Part shown: positions 42,309-51,136 of the stretch, piece by piece
How the letters are laid out: every line of letters begins with the position of its first letter
How positions within the stretch are numbered: position 1 is the first letter of the stretch
Assembly (NCBI GenBank): GCA_015075185.1
Contig: JABTUW010000004.1
Coordinates: 248,001-312,000, forward strand
DNA from: Anaerolineales bacterium
Lineage (GTDB): Bacteria; Chloroflexota; Anaerolineae; 4572-78; J111
Reading direction: 5' to 3'
Length of the DNA stretch: 64,000 nt
Translations under genes and position numbers: made by a program
Notes under the pieces: generated by a model
The model's input: only the letters and a program-made list of their open reading frames with translations
Database searches by the model: none
What the model was told of the DNA's origin: nothing

Positions 42309-43868
42309 TTAGTTCTGCACTGCCTGCTCGGAATTATCCAGGCGTTGATAAATTTTTCGATTGCTGATGGTTTCGACCAGGCGGTAATTTTGAGTCAAAC
42401 CGTCAACCAGCCAGGTTGGGGGATTTTCTTGACTAATCACAATAAATTTCGTAGTTGAAGCCAATAATCGGCGTTGCATTTCCTCTTGGCCCCCAGGAAT
42501 GGGCGCCAAATTAACAAAGATAGGCCAGATGAAATCTACTGCACAGCGGCGCTGGGTCAAATAGTAGAGTTGAGTTTCATCGCTCCAGATAAAAATACGA
42601 TCATCAGGTTTGGAATGAGCTTGGATGTAATTGGCTATATCATATAAGGCTATAGTTATCGGGCCTGTTGGAGGCCAACTCTCCGAAACGAATGTTCTGT
42701 ATGTATCTTTACCTGTTTTATAACGCATATAGTGATACAAATAACCGCCATTAATAAAAAAGTAGGCTCCCCCAATAGCAAACAACGCCAATACAGGCAC
42801 AATCCATGCAACTTGCTTAATTTTAGGATAAACTGACTCTACTTGATAAACGTACGTAATGGCCCAGGCCGCCAGGAGACTCAAGGGAGGAGAGATAAGT
42901 TGGTAGTAGTGCATAAAAGGGTTTCGACTAAAGCCGGCTTCTACGAAAGAAATAAAAAACCATAGAAGTATAATATTTTTGGGCAGCTTAAGGGATGTTT
43001 TATCCAATGCTACTAAGAGAGCACCGGCTAAGCCCAAAGCCAGCAGGGGCATATTGGCTAAAGCGAGGCCGCTTAACGGATAAAGAAAAATAAAAACCAA
43101 ACTAACGGGAGTAGAACTGACATGAATTTGTCCAAGGGTAAACACAAGGGCTATCCTGGGTAGCAACCCCAGTGTACCAAAGTAAATCACCGCCGGTAAT
43201 AGTCCCCCTATGAAACCCGCTCCCATCCAAAAAGTGCGCCTCAGAAAAGTTCTGGTTGCGTCCTTTTCATAGCGGCGTGTCCAGAATTGGATCAGTAAAA
43301 TGAATCCAGCCAGCAGGAGTGGGGAAATATATACCGCCTTAAATAAGATGGCAATGGCTCCAACCAAGCCGATAAAGCTAAACTGCCAGTCCCCGCCTTT
43401 CCTCTCCATCAGCTTAATCAACAAGAGGGTCGCGGCAATACGTGGGAGGTTGGCAAATAGTTCAATTTCGGCGGTATGACCTTCAAGGGCATAATCTGAA
43501 GAGAGCAAGACAAACAGAATAACAGCCAGACAACTTGTTTTCTTGTCGGCAAAGGTGCGAGATAAATAATACAGCAGACAAATTGTAGGAATCATCCATA
43601 AAGCCAGAAAAAATCTAACTGCCTCCGCGCTATCGCCAAAAAGAAAAAAAGCCAGGGCATAGGTGTAGTAGACGGCCGGCAAGTGATGGCCGGGGTGGTA
43701 GCTGGAATACAGGGGTTCACCTTGGAGAATAAGTCGCCCTCCGTAAGCATTCGCCGCGCTGTCCTCGTCAAGAGGTTTCTCTAGATAGGGCAAACGCATC
43801 AGAACGGTGAACAAACACAAGACAAGCAAAAGGATTAATTCTGACTTGTGGCTCTTAATATACGACAT
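42309..43868 (-). CDS. ArnT/PMT-family GT-C glycosyltransferase
   Basis: A 519-residue protein with about eleven predicted helices, matching the dolichol-phosphate-mannose-protein mannosyltransferase-like family (PMT_2/ArnT). The first loop has LEKPLDEDSAANAYGGRLIL with the acidic DED that binds the metal and lipid-linked sugar, and SYHPGHHLPAVYYTY that follows the GT-C pattern. It overlaps the methyltransferase gene by one base. It would transfer a sugar from polyprenyl phosphate to a lipid, glycan or protein outside the membrane. The donor is probably made by the GT2 enzyme at 48.9 kb. Confidence 0.83.
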   Translation of the reverse strand: MSYIKSHKSELILLLVLCLFTVLMRLPYLEKPLDEDSAANAYGGRLILQGEPLYSSYHPGHHLPAVYYTYALAFFLFGDSAEAVRFFLALWMIPTICLLYYLSRTFADKKTSCLAVILFVLLSSDYALEGHTAEIELFANLPRIAATLLLIKLMERKGGDWQFSFIGLVGAIAILFKAVYISPLLLAGFILLIQFWTRRYEKDATRTFLRRTFWMGAGFIGGLLPAVIYFGTLGLLPRIALVFTLGQIHVSSTPVSLVFIFLYPLSGLALANMPLLALGLAGALLVALDKTSLKLPKNIILLWFFISFVEAGFSRNPFMHYYQLISPPLSLLAAWAITYVYQVESVYPKIKQVAWIVPVLALFAIGGAYFFINGGYLYHYMRYKTGKDTYRTFVSESWPPTGPITIALYDIANYIQAHSKPDDRIFIWSDETQLYYLTQRRCAVDFIWPIFVNLAPIPGGQEEMQRRLLASTTKFIVISQENPPTWLVDGLTQNYRLVETISNRKIYQRLDNSEQAVQN

Positions 43869-44584
43869 TACTGTTCTCGTTCGATGATTCGACCACTTAC
43901 CACGTATCGCAGGGGAATGAAACTAAACGGCACAGCTCTGGTATGCTGAATCACTAAAATGTTTTTTGAGACTTCTTTGAGCAAGGTCAGGTCAAAACTA
44001 TGTAGATGCCATTCGTCGGTCATTTGATTGGGGGAATGGTACGATCCATTACTGCCCTGGAGTAGCCATCGTTCTAAACCCAAGCTGCGGATGATACCTT
44101 TAACCCAGTCAATCCACGCTTCATTAGGTACACTGATTACAATAATACTATTGTCTTTAGCGACGCGAGCTATTTCGCTGATAACGCGTCGAGGATGGGC
44201 AACATGCTCCAACACTTCACTACAAATTAACTTGCCGAATTGTTGGTCAACAAAAGGTAGCCGTTCGGCGTTGGCGCGGGCCAATTTTGCTTGATAGAAG
44301 CCCAGTCGTTGTTGGGACTTTTTGAGTAGAAACGTGGACAAATCAACCCCATGCAATTGATCTGATTGAATTTGTTCCAGTATGTTGCCTGCGCCGCAGC
44401 CAATTTCTAAAACAGAGTCGTGTGGTTCAATATTCAAGAAGTGCAAAATCATTTTTACTCGGCGGCGCTCGATCCAGCGGATAAGAAAATTAGAACGAAG
44501 ATGATAGGCTTCCGGATCATATTTATGAGCCATTTCTTCATTCCACCGGGCAAAATCAGTTTCACTGTTAAATTTGGAAGACAT
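43868..44584 (-). CDS. SAM-dependent methyltransferase (class I, Methyltransf_11-like)
   Basis: A 238-residue enzyme. Motif I VLEIGCGAGNILEQ (residues about 58-71) binds AdoMet, and later LICSEVLEHV and VAKDNSIIVISVPNEAW are typical of Methyltransf_11/25. The substrate is not predictable; a sugar or glycan lipid is likely from the neighbours. The start shares a base with the stop of the asparagine synthase gene and the stop shares a base with the ArnT gene start, so translation is coupled along the cluster. Confidence 0.85.
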   Translation of the reverse strand: MSSKFNSETDFARWNEEMAHKYDPEAYHLRSNFLIRWIERRRVKMILHFLNIEPHDSVLEIGCGAGNILEQIQSDQLHGVDLSTFLLKKSQQRLGFYQAKLARANAERLPFVDQQFGKLICSEVLEHVAHPRRVISEIARVAKDNSIIVISVPNEAWIDWVKGIIRSLGLERWLLQGSNGSYHSPNQMTDEWHLHSFDLTLLKEVSKNILVIQHTRAVPFSFIPLRYVVSGRIIEREQ

Positions 44585-46485
44585 CAGCTCCCCTTTGCCA
44601 CGTACCGATCATACCACAGTTGAAAGATGAACAGCGTCCACAAAACCTTGCGATTATCTCGGCGGTGTGACAAATGTTGGTCAAGCAGCTCTCTGACATA
44701 GGTGTAATTAAAAAAACCCTGCCGGTTGATCCGCTCCTCTGAGAGCATCTCCAACACGACATCCCGCAGTTCGGTGGTCAGCCATCGAGCTACCGGCATG
44801 TTAAACCCCTTCTTGGGGCGATTGATAATTTCACGGGGTAATTTTTGGCTCATACTCTTTTTGAGCAGATATTTGGTGGTCAATCGGCGCAATTTAAGTT
44901 CAAGCGGCAAATCGGTGGCAAAATGGACAACCTCTCGATTCAAAAAAGGAACCCGCACCTCCAGCGAAGCGGCCATACTGGCCCGATCAACCTTGTAAAG
45001 GATGTCGCCTTCAAGATACATTTTCATATCATTGTAGAGGAGCTGATTTAAGGGCAGGCGGGCATCACATTCGCGGGCATGATGGTAGGCCTGGCTGTAG
45101 GTATCGCGCAGCACCGGCTTGAGCCAGTCTTGTAACAAGAGGGCCTTCTCCTCATCCAAAAAGGAACCGAGCCAGCGGTGATGTCGCACCTGTAGGGGCA
45201 CACCGCGACCCGCCAAAAAACGACGTATCTTGAAATCGAAACTTATATTATTGAACGACACCGGCAGCAAATCGAGCGTTTTGGGCGCAATCGAGGCGCG
45301 CACCTGCCAGGGCACAATCCGTTCGTAATATTCAATCAGGCGGTGGGCGGTGAGGGTGGGATACCCGGCAAACAACTCGTCGCCGCCGTCGCCGCCCAGC
45401 ACCACTTTAACGTGTCCCCTGGCAAAGAGCGATAAGAAATAGGTGGGAATCAACGACGAGTCGCCAAAGGGTTCATCCAGAAAATTGGTAATCGTCGGCA
45501 CCATCTCGGCCACCATCTGGCTGGTCAGGATCAGCTCATTATGCCGGGTGCCGACATGCTGCGCGACCAGGCGGGCGTAGCGCGACTCATCAAAAGAAGA
45601 TTCTTCAAAACCAACCGAGAAACTATCTACAGTACCAGGGTATAATTCAGCCATAAAGGCGGCAATGCTGCTGGAATCCAGCCCGCCGCTGAGCAGCACG
45701 CCCACCGGTACATCACTCACTAATTCTTGTTTGACGCTGGTTTTCAAGGTCTCATACAAGCCGATGGCGTAATCACGCCAGTCCACAGGAGGGCGGCTTT
45801 CGCTGCGAGCCAGGCTGATGTTCCAATAAGGTTGACGCTGGACCCCTTGAGTAGAGTAGCACAAGACATAACCCGGTTCCAGCCGGTGAATATGACGGAT
45901 GATGGTGCGGGGGGTTGGCACGTATTCAAACGAAAGGTATTCATTCAGCGAAATCAAATCAATCTCGCGTTTGACCTCGGGGTGGGCCATCACTACTTTC
46001 AGCTCTGAACCAAAGATAAAACCGTTAGTTGTTTCCGTGTAATATAGGGGTTTGATACCCATCCGGTCACGGGCCAGAGTCAGTTCCTGGCGAGGAATAT
46101 CCCAGATTGCAAAAGCAAAGATGCCGTTGAGATGCTGCACACACTCCAACCCAAATTCTTCGTATAGGTGCAAAATAACTTCCGTATCGGTCTGGGTGCG
46201 GAAGGCGTGTCCCTTTTTTTGCAAAAAGACGCGCAATTCCCGGTAATTATATATTTCACCGTTAAAGACAATCCACATAGATTCATCTTCATTGGCAATG
46301 GGCTGCCGGCCGCCGGCCAGATCAATGATGGAGAGACGGCGCGACCCCAGCCCAACCGGCCCGCAGTGGTAGAAGCCCTGCTCATCAGGGCCTCGATGTT
46401 TCATCGCCTGGGTCATCTTATGCAGCACACTTTGGTTGACCGATTGTGAGCTTTTAAGGTTTACAATGCCACAGATGCCACACAT
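44584..46485 (-). CDS. asnB: Glutamine-hydrolysing asparagine synthase homologue
   Basis: A 633-residue class II glutamine amidotransferase. The N-terminal Cys2 nucleophile is in MCGICGIV, with RGPDEQGFY and FNGEIYNY in the glutaminase domain. The synthetase domain has the PP-loop VGVLLSGGLDSSSIAAF (about residues 257-273). Length and motifs match AsnB or its exosortase/polysaccharide-linked paralogues, which are frequent in glycan loci and may amidate a sugar acid rather than aspartate. It is the first gene of the coupled group with the methyltransferase and GT-C genes and starts 21 bases downstream of the previous stop. Confidence 0.9.
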   Translation of the reverse strand: MCGICGIVNLKSSQSVNQSVLHKMTQAMKHRGPDEQGFYHCGPVGLGSRRLSIIDLAGGRQPIANEDESMWIVFNGEIYNYRELRVFLQKKGHAFRTQTDTEVILHLYEEFGLECVQHLNGIFAFAIWDIPRQELTLARDRMGIKPLYYTETTNGFIFGSELKVVMAHPEVKREIDLISLNEYLSFEYVPTPRTIIRHIHRLEPGYVLCYSTQGVQRQPYWNISLARSESRPPVDWRDYAIGLYETLKTSVKQELVSDVPVGVLLSGGLDSSSIAAFMAELYPGTVDSFSVGFEESSFDESRYARLVAQHVGTRHNELILTSQMVAEMVPTITNFLDEPFGDSSLIPTYFLSLFARGHVKVVLGGDGGDELFAGYPTLTAHRLIEYYERIVPWQVRASIAPKTLDLLPVSFNNISFDFKIRRFLAGRGVPLQVRHHRWLGSFLDEEKALLLQDWLKPVLRDTYSQAYHHARECDARLPLNQLLYNDMKMYLEGDILYKVDRASMAASLEVRVPFLNREVVHFATDLPLELKLRRLTTKYLLKKSMSQKLPREIINRPKKGFNMPVARWLTTELRDVVLEMLSEERINRQGFFNYTYVRELLDQHLSHRRDNRKVLWTLFIFQLWYDRYVAKGS

Positions 46486-46506
46486 GCTTGTCTCCGGTGC
46501 ATCTAC

Positions 46507-47475
46507 TTAACTTGAGGTCTCTGCTGATAACGGTTGACCTTGACCAGCATGCAGTAAGGCTCGCCGCTGGCGATAGAGGTTGAACCACAAGATGAGGGGA
46601 AACAAATGGCCCAACTGCCAGGCCCAGGGACCAAGCCAGTTAGCTGACAGAGGCAGCCATGAGATCATCACGGCCAGTATGGCAACGCCTTTGGCCAACC
46701 TGGCTAAGGCCGGCAGCACGACAAAATAGTGGTAGGAGTGTAGATAGGGCAGGGCGAAAATTCCGGCTAACATCAGCATATCCTCGTCGCCGCGCGAGAG
46801 CCACAGCAAAACAGCCACCAGCGGCAGGGACCAGGGCCAGAGGCTGATGTCATGAGGCTCCTCCAAAACGGTAAAATTGTTGATGGTCAGCATATTGAGC
46901 GGCCACAGACCCCAAATTGCTACCGAAACGGCCAGCCAGGTGAGTAAAATAACTAAATCTTTTTTGCGAGCCAGGAAAGCCAGATAGCCTACCTGAGGTT
47001 TGATGGTTACCAAGGGAACCAGCCAGGGCATGCCGGTCAGGCCAAATACTATCAGTCCTTCAACCTGGCCCAAAAAGATGATCCACAAGGCCGGCAGGGT
47101 GAAGAAGGCCAGCCCCATCACTAGGAGCGAGGCCCGCCGCTGGTACAGACTTAGCGCCAGGCCGGTAAAGGTCATGCCCAGGAGGCCCGGCCAGGTCAAG
47201 TAGCCGACATATTCTACCCAGGGTGGATAGTAAGACACCCCGTATTCCTGCTCACTCGTGCTAAAAAAATAGACCCAGTCATAGCCGATGAAGCCTGTGG
47301 CCGGCAGAAAAGAACCGAGGAACGAGAAAAAAACGATGCTTACGGTCACAAAAAGGAGATAATGCCACCAGGGCATAGACCTCTTTGGGTTTGGCAGTTC
47401 TGGGAAAAGGATCGCATCTATTTTGTGCCACAGGGCCGGCCAATTGATCGTTTTTAAGTTCAATTCTTGTTCCAT
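46507..47475 (-). CDS. Multi-pass membrane protein of the glycan cluster
   Basis: A 322-residue protein with about nine predicted transmembrane helices (for example HYLLFVTVSIVFFSFLG, YVGYLTWPGLLGMTFTGLAL and LVMGLAFFTLPALWIIFLG). The N-terminus MEQELNLKTINW fits ATG 47475, four bases after the previous gene stop; longer starts would overlap it. The loop FIGYDWVYFFSTSEQEYG contains acidic residues where GT-C proteins have their catalytic loop, but no family is recognised with confidence. It is probably part of the same surface-glycan assembly pathway. Confidence 0.65.
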   Translation of the reverse strand: MEQELNLKTINWPALWHKIDAILFPELPNPKRSMPWWHYLLFVTVSIVFFSFLGSFLPATGFIGYDWVYFFSTSEQEYGVSYYPPWVEYVGYLTWPGLLGMTFTGLALSLYQRRASLLVMGLAFFTLPALWIIFLGQVEGLIVFGLTGMPWLVPLVTIKPQVGYLAFLARKKDLVILLTWLAVSVAIWGLWPLNMLTINNFTVLEEPHDISLWPWSLPLVAVLLWLSRGDEDMLMLAGIFALPYLHSYHYFVVLPALARLAKGVAILAVMISWLPLSANWLGPWAWQLGHLFPLILWFNLYRQRRALLHAGQGQPLSAETSS

Positions 47476-47479
47476 GGCG

Positions 47480-48649
47480 TTATTTGTCAGGCCAGTAGAC
47501 TTGCAATGTTTCGACCAGTAGCTCCGCCGCAATTTCATTGCCGCGCCGGTTTAAATGAATATCTTTACGGTAGTAGATCGGTTCTGCTTCCTGGCCGGCC
47601 TTTTCCCGCAGGGCCGAGGTTAAATCCACACAGGTTAGGCTTTGCTGCCGGCAAAAATCGGCCAGAGCCAGGTTAAGCTGATCGAGTCGGGGCTGCAAAG
47701 CGGACGGGGCATAGACTTGTTCGCGGTAAGGAAAGATGATGACCACAAATTGGGCCGCGCTGTTTTGGGCCAGTGTTTCCTGGCGAGCCTTCAGCACCTC
47801 TTGCTGAGTCAAAGCAAAACCGTTAGCCACTTCCGGGACAGACAGGTCGGTATAAGTTAGCCACCAGACCAAATTGGAGTCGCGCGGCACATTGGACTCG
47901 CCGGCCTGGGCCAGATTGGAAAATAAAGCGCGATTGTACCAAAAAAATGCGCCGATATTGTAAACCACCGAATTTCGAGCCAGCCAGCCCTTGACCGGAT
48001 TTTGCCAAAACCGGCCCTCCTGGGCGGCCCCGCTTCCAAATTGGTCAAAACGCCAGGCGTCATTCAAATCATTGGGAAAGAAAACCCACAAAACCAGCTT
48101 GGGCTGCAGAGGCAGCCCATAGCGAGCCAGCATGCGCCGCTCCTGCTGGGGACTGTACCCAACCACGCCCAGATTGGCGAAATCTCGGCCGGTTTTCTGT
48201 TCCAGCAGCTCAACCCAACACGCCTTCATCTCGATGCTGGCGCAACTGGCATACGAGTCACCGATGACCACTGCAAATGTCTCGCCGGCCAGACCGTCAT
48301 CGCGAAAGCCGGCGCCGGCATAACCGAGTGAGACGGTTGAGACCGGGTAGGTATTGGGCGCTGTATCGTCGTCAAAAGGAACCTGAAAATCAACCAGGCC
48401 GGGAGCATACAGGTAGCCTAAGGTTTGGTCGGGTTTCAACCCCTTCAACGGTTGATTCTGCTCGGTTTGAAACGCCGATTTAATTTCCTGAGGAATCAAA
48501 GTTGGAGCAATATAAGCGATGGCTTCGATGGCACACAGGGGTAATAACAGACCCACCAAAATTAAAACAGCCACGGCCTGGGGCGAGGTTTTAGGTTTAT
48601 CTTTGGCTTGAGTTACGAGCGGGCGCACTTTTTTTTGGGCGATAATCAA
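47480..48649 (-). CDS. SGNH-hydrolase-like membrane-anchored protein (AlgX/DltD-like fold)
   Basis: A 389-residue protein: a short cytoplasmic N-terminus, one membrane helix (AVLILVGLLLPLCAIEAIAY, residues 27-46), then an extracytoplasmic domain. SGNH motifs are visible: block I GDSYAS (about 130-135), block III around VFFPNDLNDAW, and block V DIHLNRRGNEIAA near the C-terminus (Asp-x-His). Such proteins add or remove acyl groups on cell-surface polysaccharides. The start codon is TTG. It is the first gene of the tightly packed membrane-protein run. A related acetyl donor (MBOAT) gene is not in view. Confidence 0.78.
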   Translation of the reverse strand: MIIAQKKVRPLVTQAKDKPKTSPQAVAVLILVGLLLPLCAIEAIAYIAPTLIPQEIKSAFQTEQNQPLKGLKPDQTLGYLYAPGLVDFQVPFDDDTAPNTYPVSTVSLGYAGAGFRDDGLAGETFAVVIGDSYASCASIEMKACWVELLEQKTGRDFANLGVVGYSPQQERRMLARYGLPLQPKLVLWVFFPNDLNDAWRFDQFGSGAAQEGRFWQNPVKGWLARNSVVYNIGAFFWYNRALFSNLAQAGESNVPRDSNLVWWLTYTDLSVPEVANGFALTQQEVLKARQETLAQNSAAQFVVIIFPYREQVYAPSALQPRLDQLNLALADFCRQQSLTCVDLTSALREKAGQEAEPIYYRKDIHLNRRGNEIAAELLVETLQVYWPDK

Positions 48650-48840
48650 ACGGTCATCCCTTGGACACGGTATCCGAATTCTCTTTTAGCATACACTAGA
48701 AAGGGCTGACATAAAAAGAGGCAAAAGTCCTAATTAATCCGGCCCATAGGTCACATGTTAGAGGTACGGAAGGTGCAGGTAATGGGGCCGGGAACTTTTG
48801 GAGGGTGGGTGAGCAGGGGATAACCCTTATTTGAGTTCCG

Positions 48841-48889
48841 ATAAGTTCCTTCAGTTCCTTTGAGTGCCCCAGGAACTGAAGGAACTTAT
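48841..48889. terminator. Perfect 19-bp inverted repeat between the GT2 and SGNH genes
   Basis: Arms 48841-48859 and 48871-48889 are exact complements (ATAAGTTCCTTCAGTTCCT and its complement), with an 11-base loop. It lies 14 bases downstream of the minus-strand GT2 gene and about 190 bases upstream of the SGNH gene. It probably stops or insulates the GT2 transcript. There is no T-run on the minus-strand side, so it may rather be a repeat. Confidence 0.55.
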
Positions 48890-48902
48890 TCTTGGATAAC
48901 TA

Positions 48903-49700
48903 TTAAGGGTGGGAGGCCGGCTTCTCAAGCAGATTTTTCGAGCTGTCGGAGTTAGCTGGCAGAGGGGGCAGTGCGGAAACCAGGATGCGGCGCTGTGGAA
49001 TAAGCCGTGTCCCCGCCAGGCGAAGCACCGTGTACATCGCCTTATATATTTCTCGTTGGGATATTTTGGATTGCCCATGCGTGCGGTTGGCAAAGGTAAT
49101 GGGAATCTCGCCCACCTGATAGCCCTGGCGCTGGCACTTGAACAACATCTCCACCAGAAAAGAATAGCCGTTAGAGAAGATTTTATCCAGGTCAATATTC
49201 AGCAAAACTTCGCGATGATAACAGCGAAAACCGGCAGTGCAGTCATTAGCTTTGAGGCCAAGCATCGTCCGGGCAAAAGCATTGGCCCCCCAACTCAAAA
49301 AACGCCGCTGCCATTCCCAGTTAACGACACCTCCTTGCGGGATGTACCGGGAACCGATGGTGATATGATAGTAATTGGCCAGGGTTACCAGGGCCGGAAT
49401 ATAAGCCGGATCATGAGAAAAATCGGCGTCCATGGTAATCAGCCGGTCCGCTCCTTCGGCCAGGCCCTTTTTGAACCCGGCGATATAAGCCGTCCCCAGG
49501 CCCAATTTCCCGGCTCGATGAATAACTCCGACTCGGGAGTCTTGCGCGGCCAGTTGGCGAGCTATCTGGCCGGTGCCGTCGGGCGAATTGTCGTCTACGA
49601 CAATGATCTGGGTATTGATCGGCAGCGCTAAAATTTGCTTGACCAATTCGGTGATGTTGTCTTTTTCGTTGTAAGTGGGTATGATAACGCGAATGTCCAA
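48903..49700 (-). CDS. Polyprenyl-phosphate mannosyltransferase-like GT2 enzyme (DPM1-like)
   Basis: A 265-residue glycosyltransferase of the DPM1 type that makes polyprenyl-phosphate sugars for GT-C enzymes. Motifs: VIIPTYNE at residues about 5-12, VVDDNSPDGT, MDADFSHDP (the DxD-like metal site), and CTAGFRCY and THGQSKIS in the acceptor region. It has no membrane tail, unlike the DPM3-fused types. The ORF is open upstream to 49919; I chose TTG 49700 because GGGAG lies about six bases before it and the family core starts there. An ATG at 49859 would add 53 residues of no known domain. Confidence 0.85.
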   Translation of the reverse strand: MDIRVIIPTYNEKDNITELVKQILALPINTQIIVVDDNSPDGTGQIARQLAAQDSRVGVIHRAGKLGLGTAYIAGFKKGLAEGADRLITMDADFSHDPAYIPALVTLANYYHITIGSRYIPQGGVVNWEWQRRFLSWGANAFARTMLGLKANDCTAGFRCYHREVLLNIDLDKIFSNGYSFLVEMLFKCQRQGYQVGEIPITFANRTHGQSKISQREIYKAMYTVLRLAGTRLIPQRRILVSALPPLPANSDSSKNLLEKPASHP

Positions 49701-50002
49701 CTCAAACTCCCAGTGGATAACAGCTCGTACCTGGAGCGTTTCCAACGCTTTGGCTATCTTACCACAAAAAAAGTCATTGAGCCACTTTGTTGGGCAGGTC
49801 AGTTCCAGATCAACAAAAATGTCTTTTAGCGGTCGGCGGTCTATTTTCAAGGGAGTCATCACGAACTTGCGGCACACCACCAATGATGCCTGTACCCGGC
49901 ACGGGTGAAAAGGTAGCAAGGTCGCAAGGTAGCAGAGTTGTATAATCTTCCCCTGTCTACCGTCTACTGTCTACTGTCTACTATTTTCTTAGGAGAGTAC
50001 TC

Positions 50003-51028
50003 ATGCCAACCGGGAGCAAAATTATCATCGAAAATCACGCCAGCAAGCTGCTGCGCCACAATCCCCTGGGCGACCCGCCCGACCGTCGCGTGCCGGTCTA
50101 CCTGCCGCCCGGCTACGATGACGGCGACACCCGCTACCCGGTCGTTTACCTGCTGACCGGCTTTACCGGGCGCGGCACGCTCCTGCTGAATGACTCCGCC
50201 TTTGATGAGACGATTCAGGAGCGGCTGGACCGGCTGATCCTGGCCGGCGAGGTCCAGCCGCTTATTGTAGTGATGCCCGACTGCTTTACCCGCTACGGCG
50301 GCAGCCAGTATCTCAATTGCAGCGCCACCGGCCCCTACGAGGATTATTTGATCGAGGAGCTGGTTCCTTTCATTGACCGGCGCTACCGCACCCGCGCCGA
50401 AGCCGGCTACCGGGCTGTGGCCGGCAAATCGTCCGGGGGGTATGGGGCGCTGATCCAGGCCATGCGCCACCCCGACATTTTTGGGGCGCTGGCCTGTCAC
50501 AGCGGCGACATGTATTTTGACTACTGCTACAAGCCCGACTTTGTGAAGTTTCTCAACGCCACCGGCCGGCTCTCGCTGCAAACGCCGCAGGCGCTGGCCC
50601 AGTTCCTGGCCGATTTCTCGCCCAAAATGTACCCCAAACCGGCCAACTTTTTCGACGTGATCCACATCGCTGCCATGTCGGCCTGCTACTCGCCCAACCC
50701 GGCAGCCCCCTGCGGCTTTGACCTGCCCTTCGACCCCGTGACTGGCGAACTGCGCCCCGAGGTGTGGCAGCGCTGGCTGGCCCACGACCCCATTACTATG
50801 CTCCAAGAGGCCCGGCACGTCGAAGCCCTGCGCCGGACGAAACTGATCTATCTCGACTGCGGCAGCCGTGACGAGTACGCCCTCCACTACGGCGCGCGCA
50901 TCTTCTGCCAGCGTTTGGCCGAACTGAACATCCCCTACGTTTACGAGGAGTTCGATGGCGGGCATCGCGATATTCAATTCCGGTACGATCATTCGTTTAA
51001 GGCGATTTCTGGGGCTTTTGTAAGCTAA
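50003..51028 (+). CDS. Esterase family protein (esterase D/putative esterase, alpha/beta-hydrolase)
   Basis: A 341-residue alpha/beta-hydrolase. The nucleophile elbow is GKSSGGYGA (about residues 139-147), and VYLPPGYDDGDTRYPVVYLL and the oxyanion region VVYLLTGFTG fit the esterase D/S-formylglutathione-hydrolase-like superfamily. The Asp is probably in SRDEY and the His in DGGHRDIQF near the C-terminus. The coding strand is GC-rich at third positions, different from neighbours, so it may be a transferred gene. A weak GGAGAG ribosome-binding site precedes the ATG. The substrate is unknown. Confidence 0.83.
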   Translation: MPTGSKIIIENHASKLLRHNPLGDPPDRRVPVYLPPGYDDGDTRYPVVYLLTGFTGRGTLLLNDSAFDETIQERLDRLILAGEVQPLIVVMPDCFTRYGGSQYLNCSATGPYEDYLIEELVPFIDRRYRTRAEAGYRAVAGKSSGGYGALIQAMRHPDIFGALACHSGDMYFDYCYKPDFVKFLNATGRLSLQTPQALAQFLADFSPKMYPKPANFFDVIHIAAMSACYSPNPAAPCGFDLPFDPVTGELRPEVWQRWLAHDPITMLQEARHVEALRRTKLIYLDCGSRDEYALHYGARIFCQRLAELNIPYVYEEFDGGHRDIQFRYDHSFKAISGAFVS

Positions 51029-51052
51029 AAGACTCAGAATGCGATTATGAGC

Positions 51053-51101
51053 CGAAAATCATCCTGAGTAGCCCGAAGGGCGTATCGAAGGGTGATTTTC
51101 G
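51053..51101. repeat. Palindromic repeat with CCTGAG/TCGAAGG core, second copy
   Basis: CGAAAATCA (51053-51061) and TGATTTTCG (51093-51101) are exact complements that enclose CCTGAGTAGCCCGAAGGG and TATCGAAGGG. The core resembles the one in the palindrome at 15271-15325, indicating a dispersed intergenic repeat family. Confidence 0.55.
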
Positions 51102-51136
51102 CGCTAATTTCGAATGCAACAAGAGAAGGGAAATAA

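Noticed and set aside
49701..49919. N-terminal extension of the GT2 enzyme up to 49919
   Set aside because: The extra 73 codons match no domain and lack a ribosome-binding site; the family core starts at TTG 49700 with GGGAG ahead. The extension is possible but not supported.
49920..50002. Short direct repeats (TCTACTG, AAGGTAGCAAGGTCGC) before the esterase gene
   Set aside because: They are brief and low in complexity, with no array or element boundaries; similar TACTGTCTACTAT pieces at about 9680-9695 suggest ordinary intergenic repeats.
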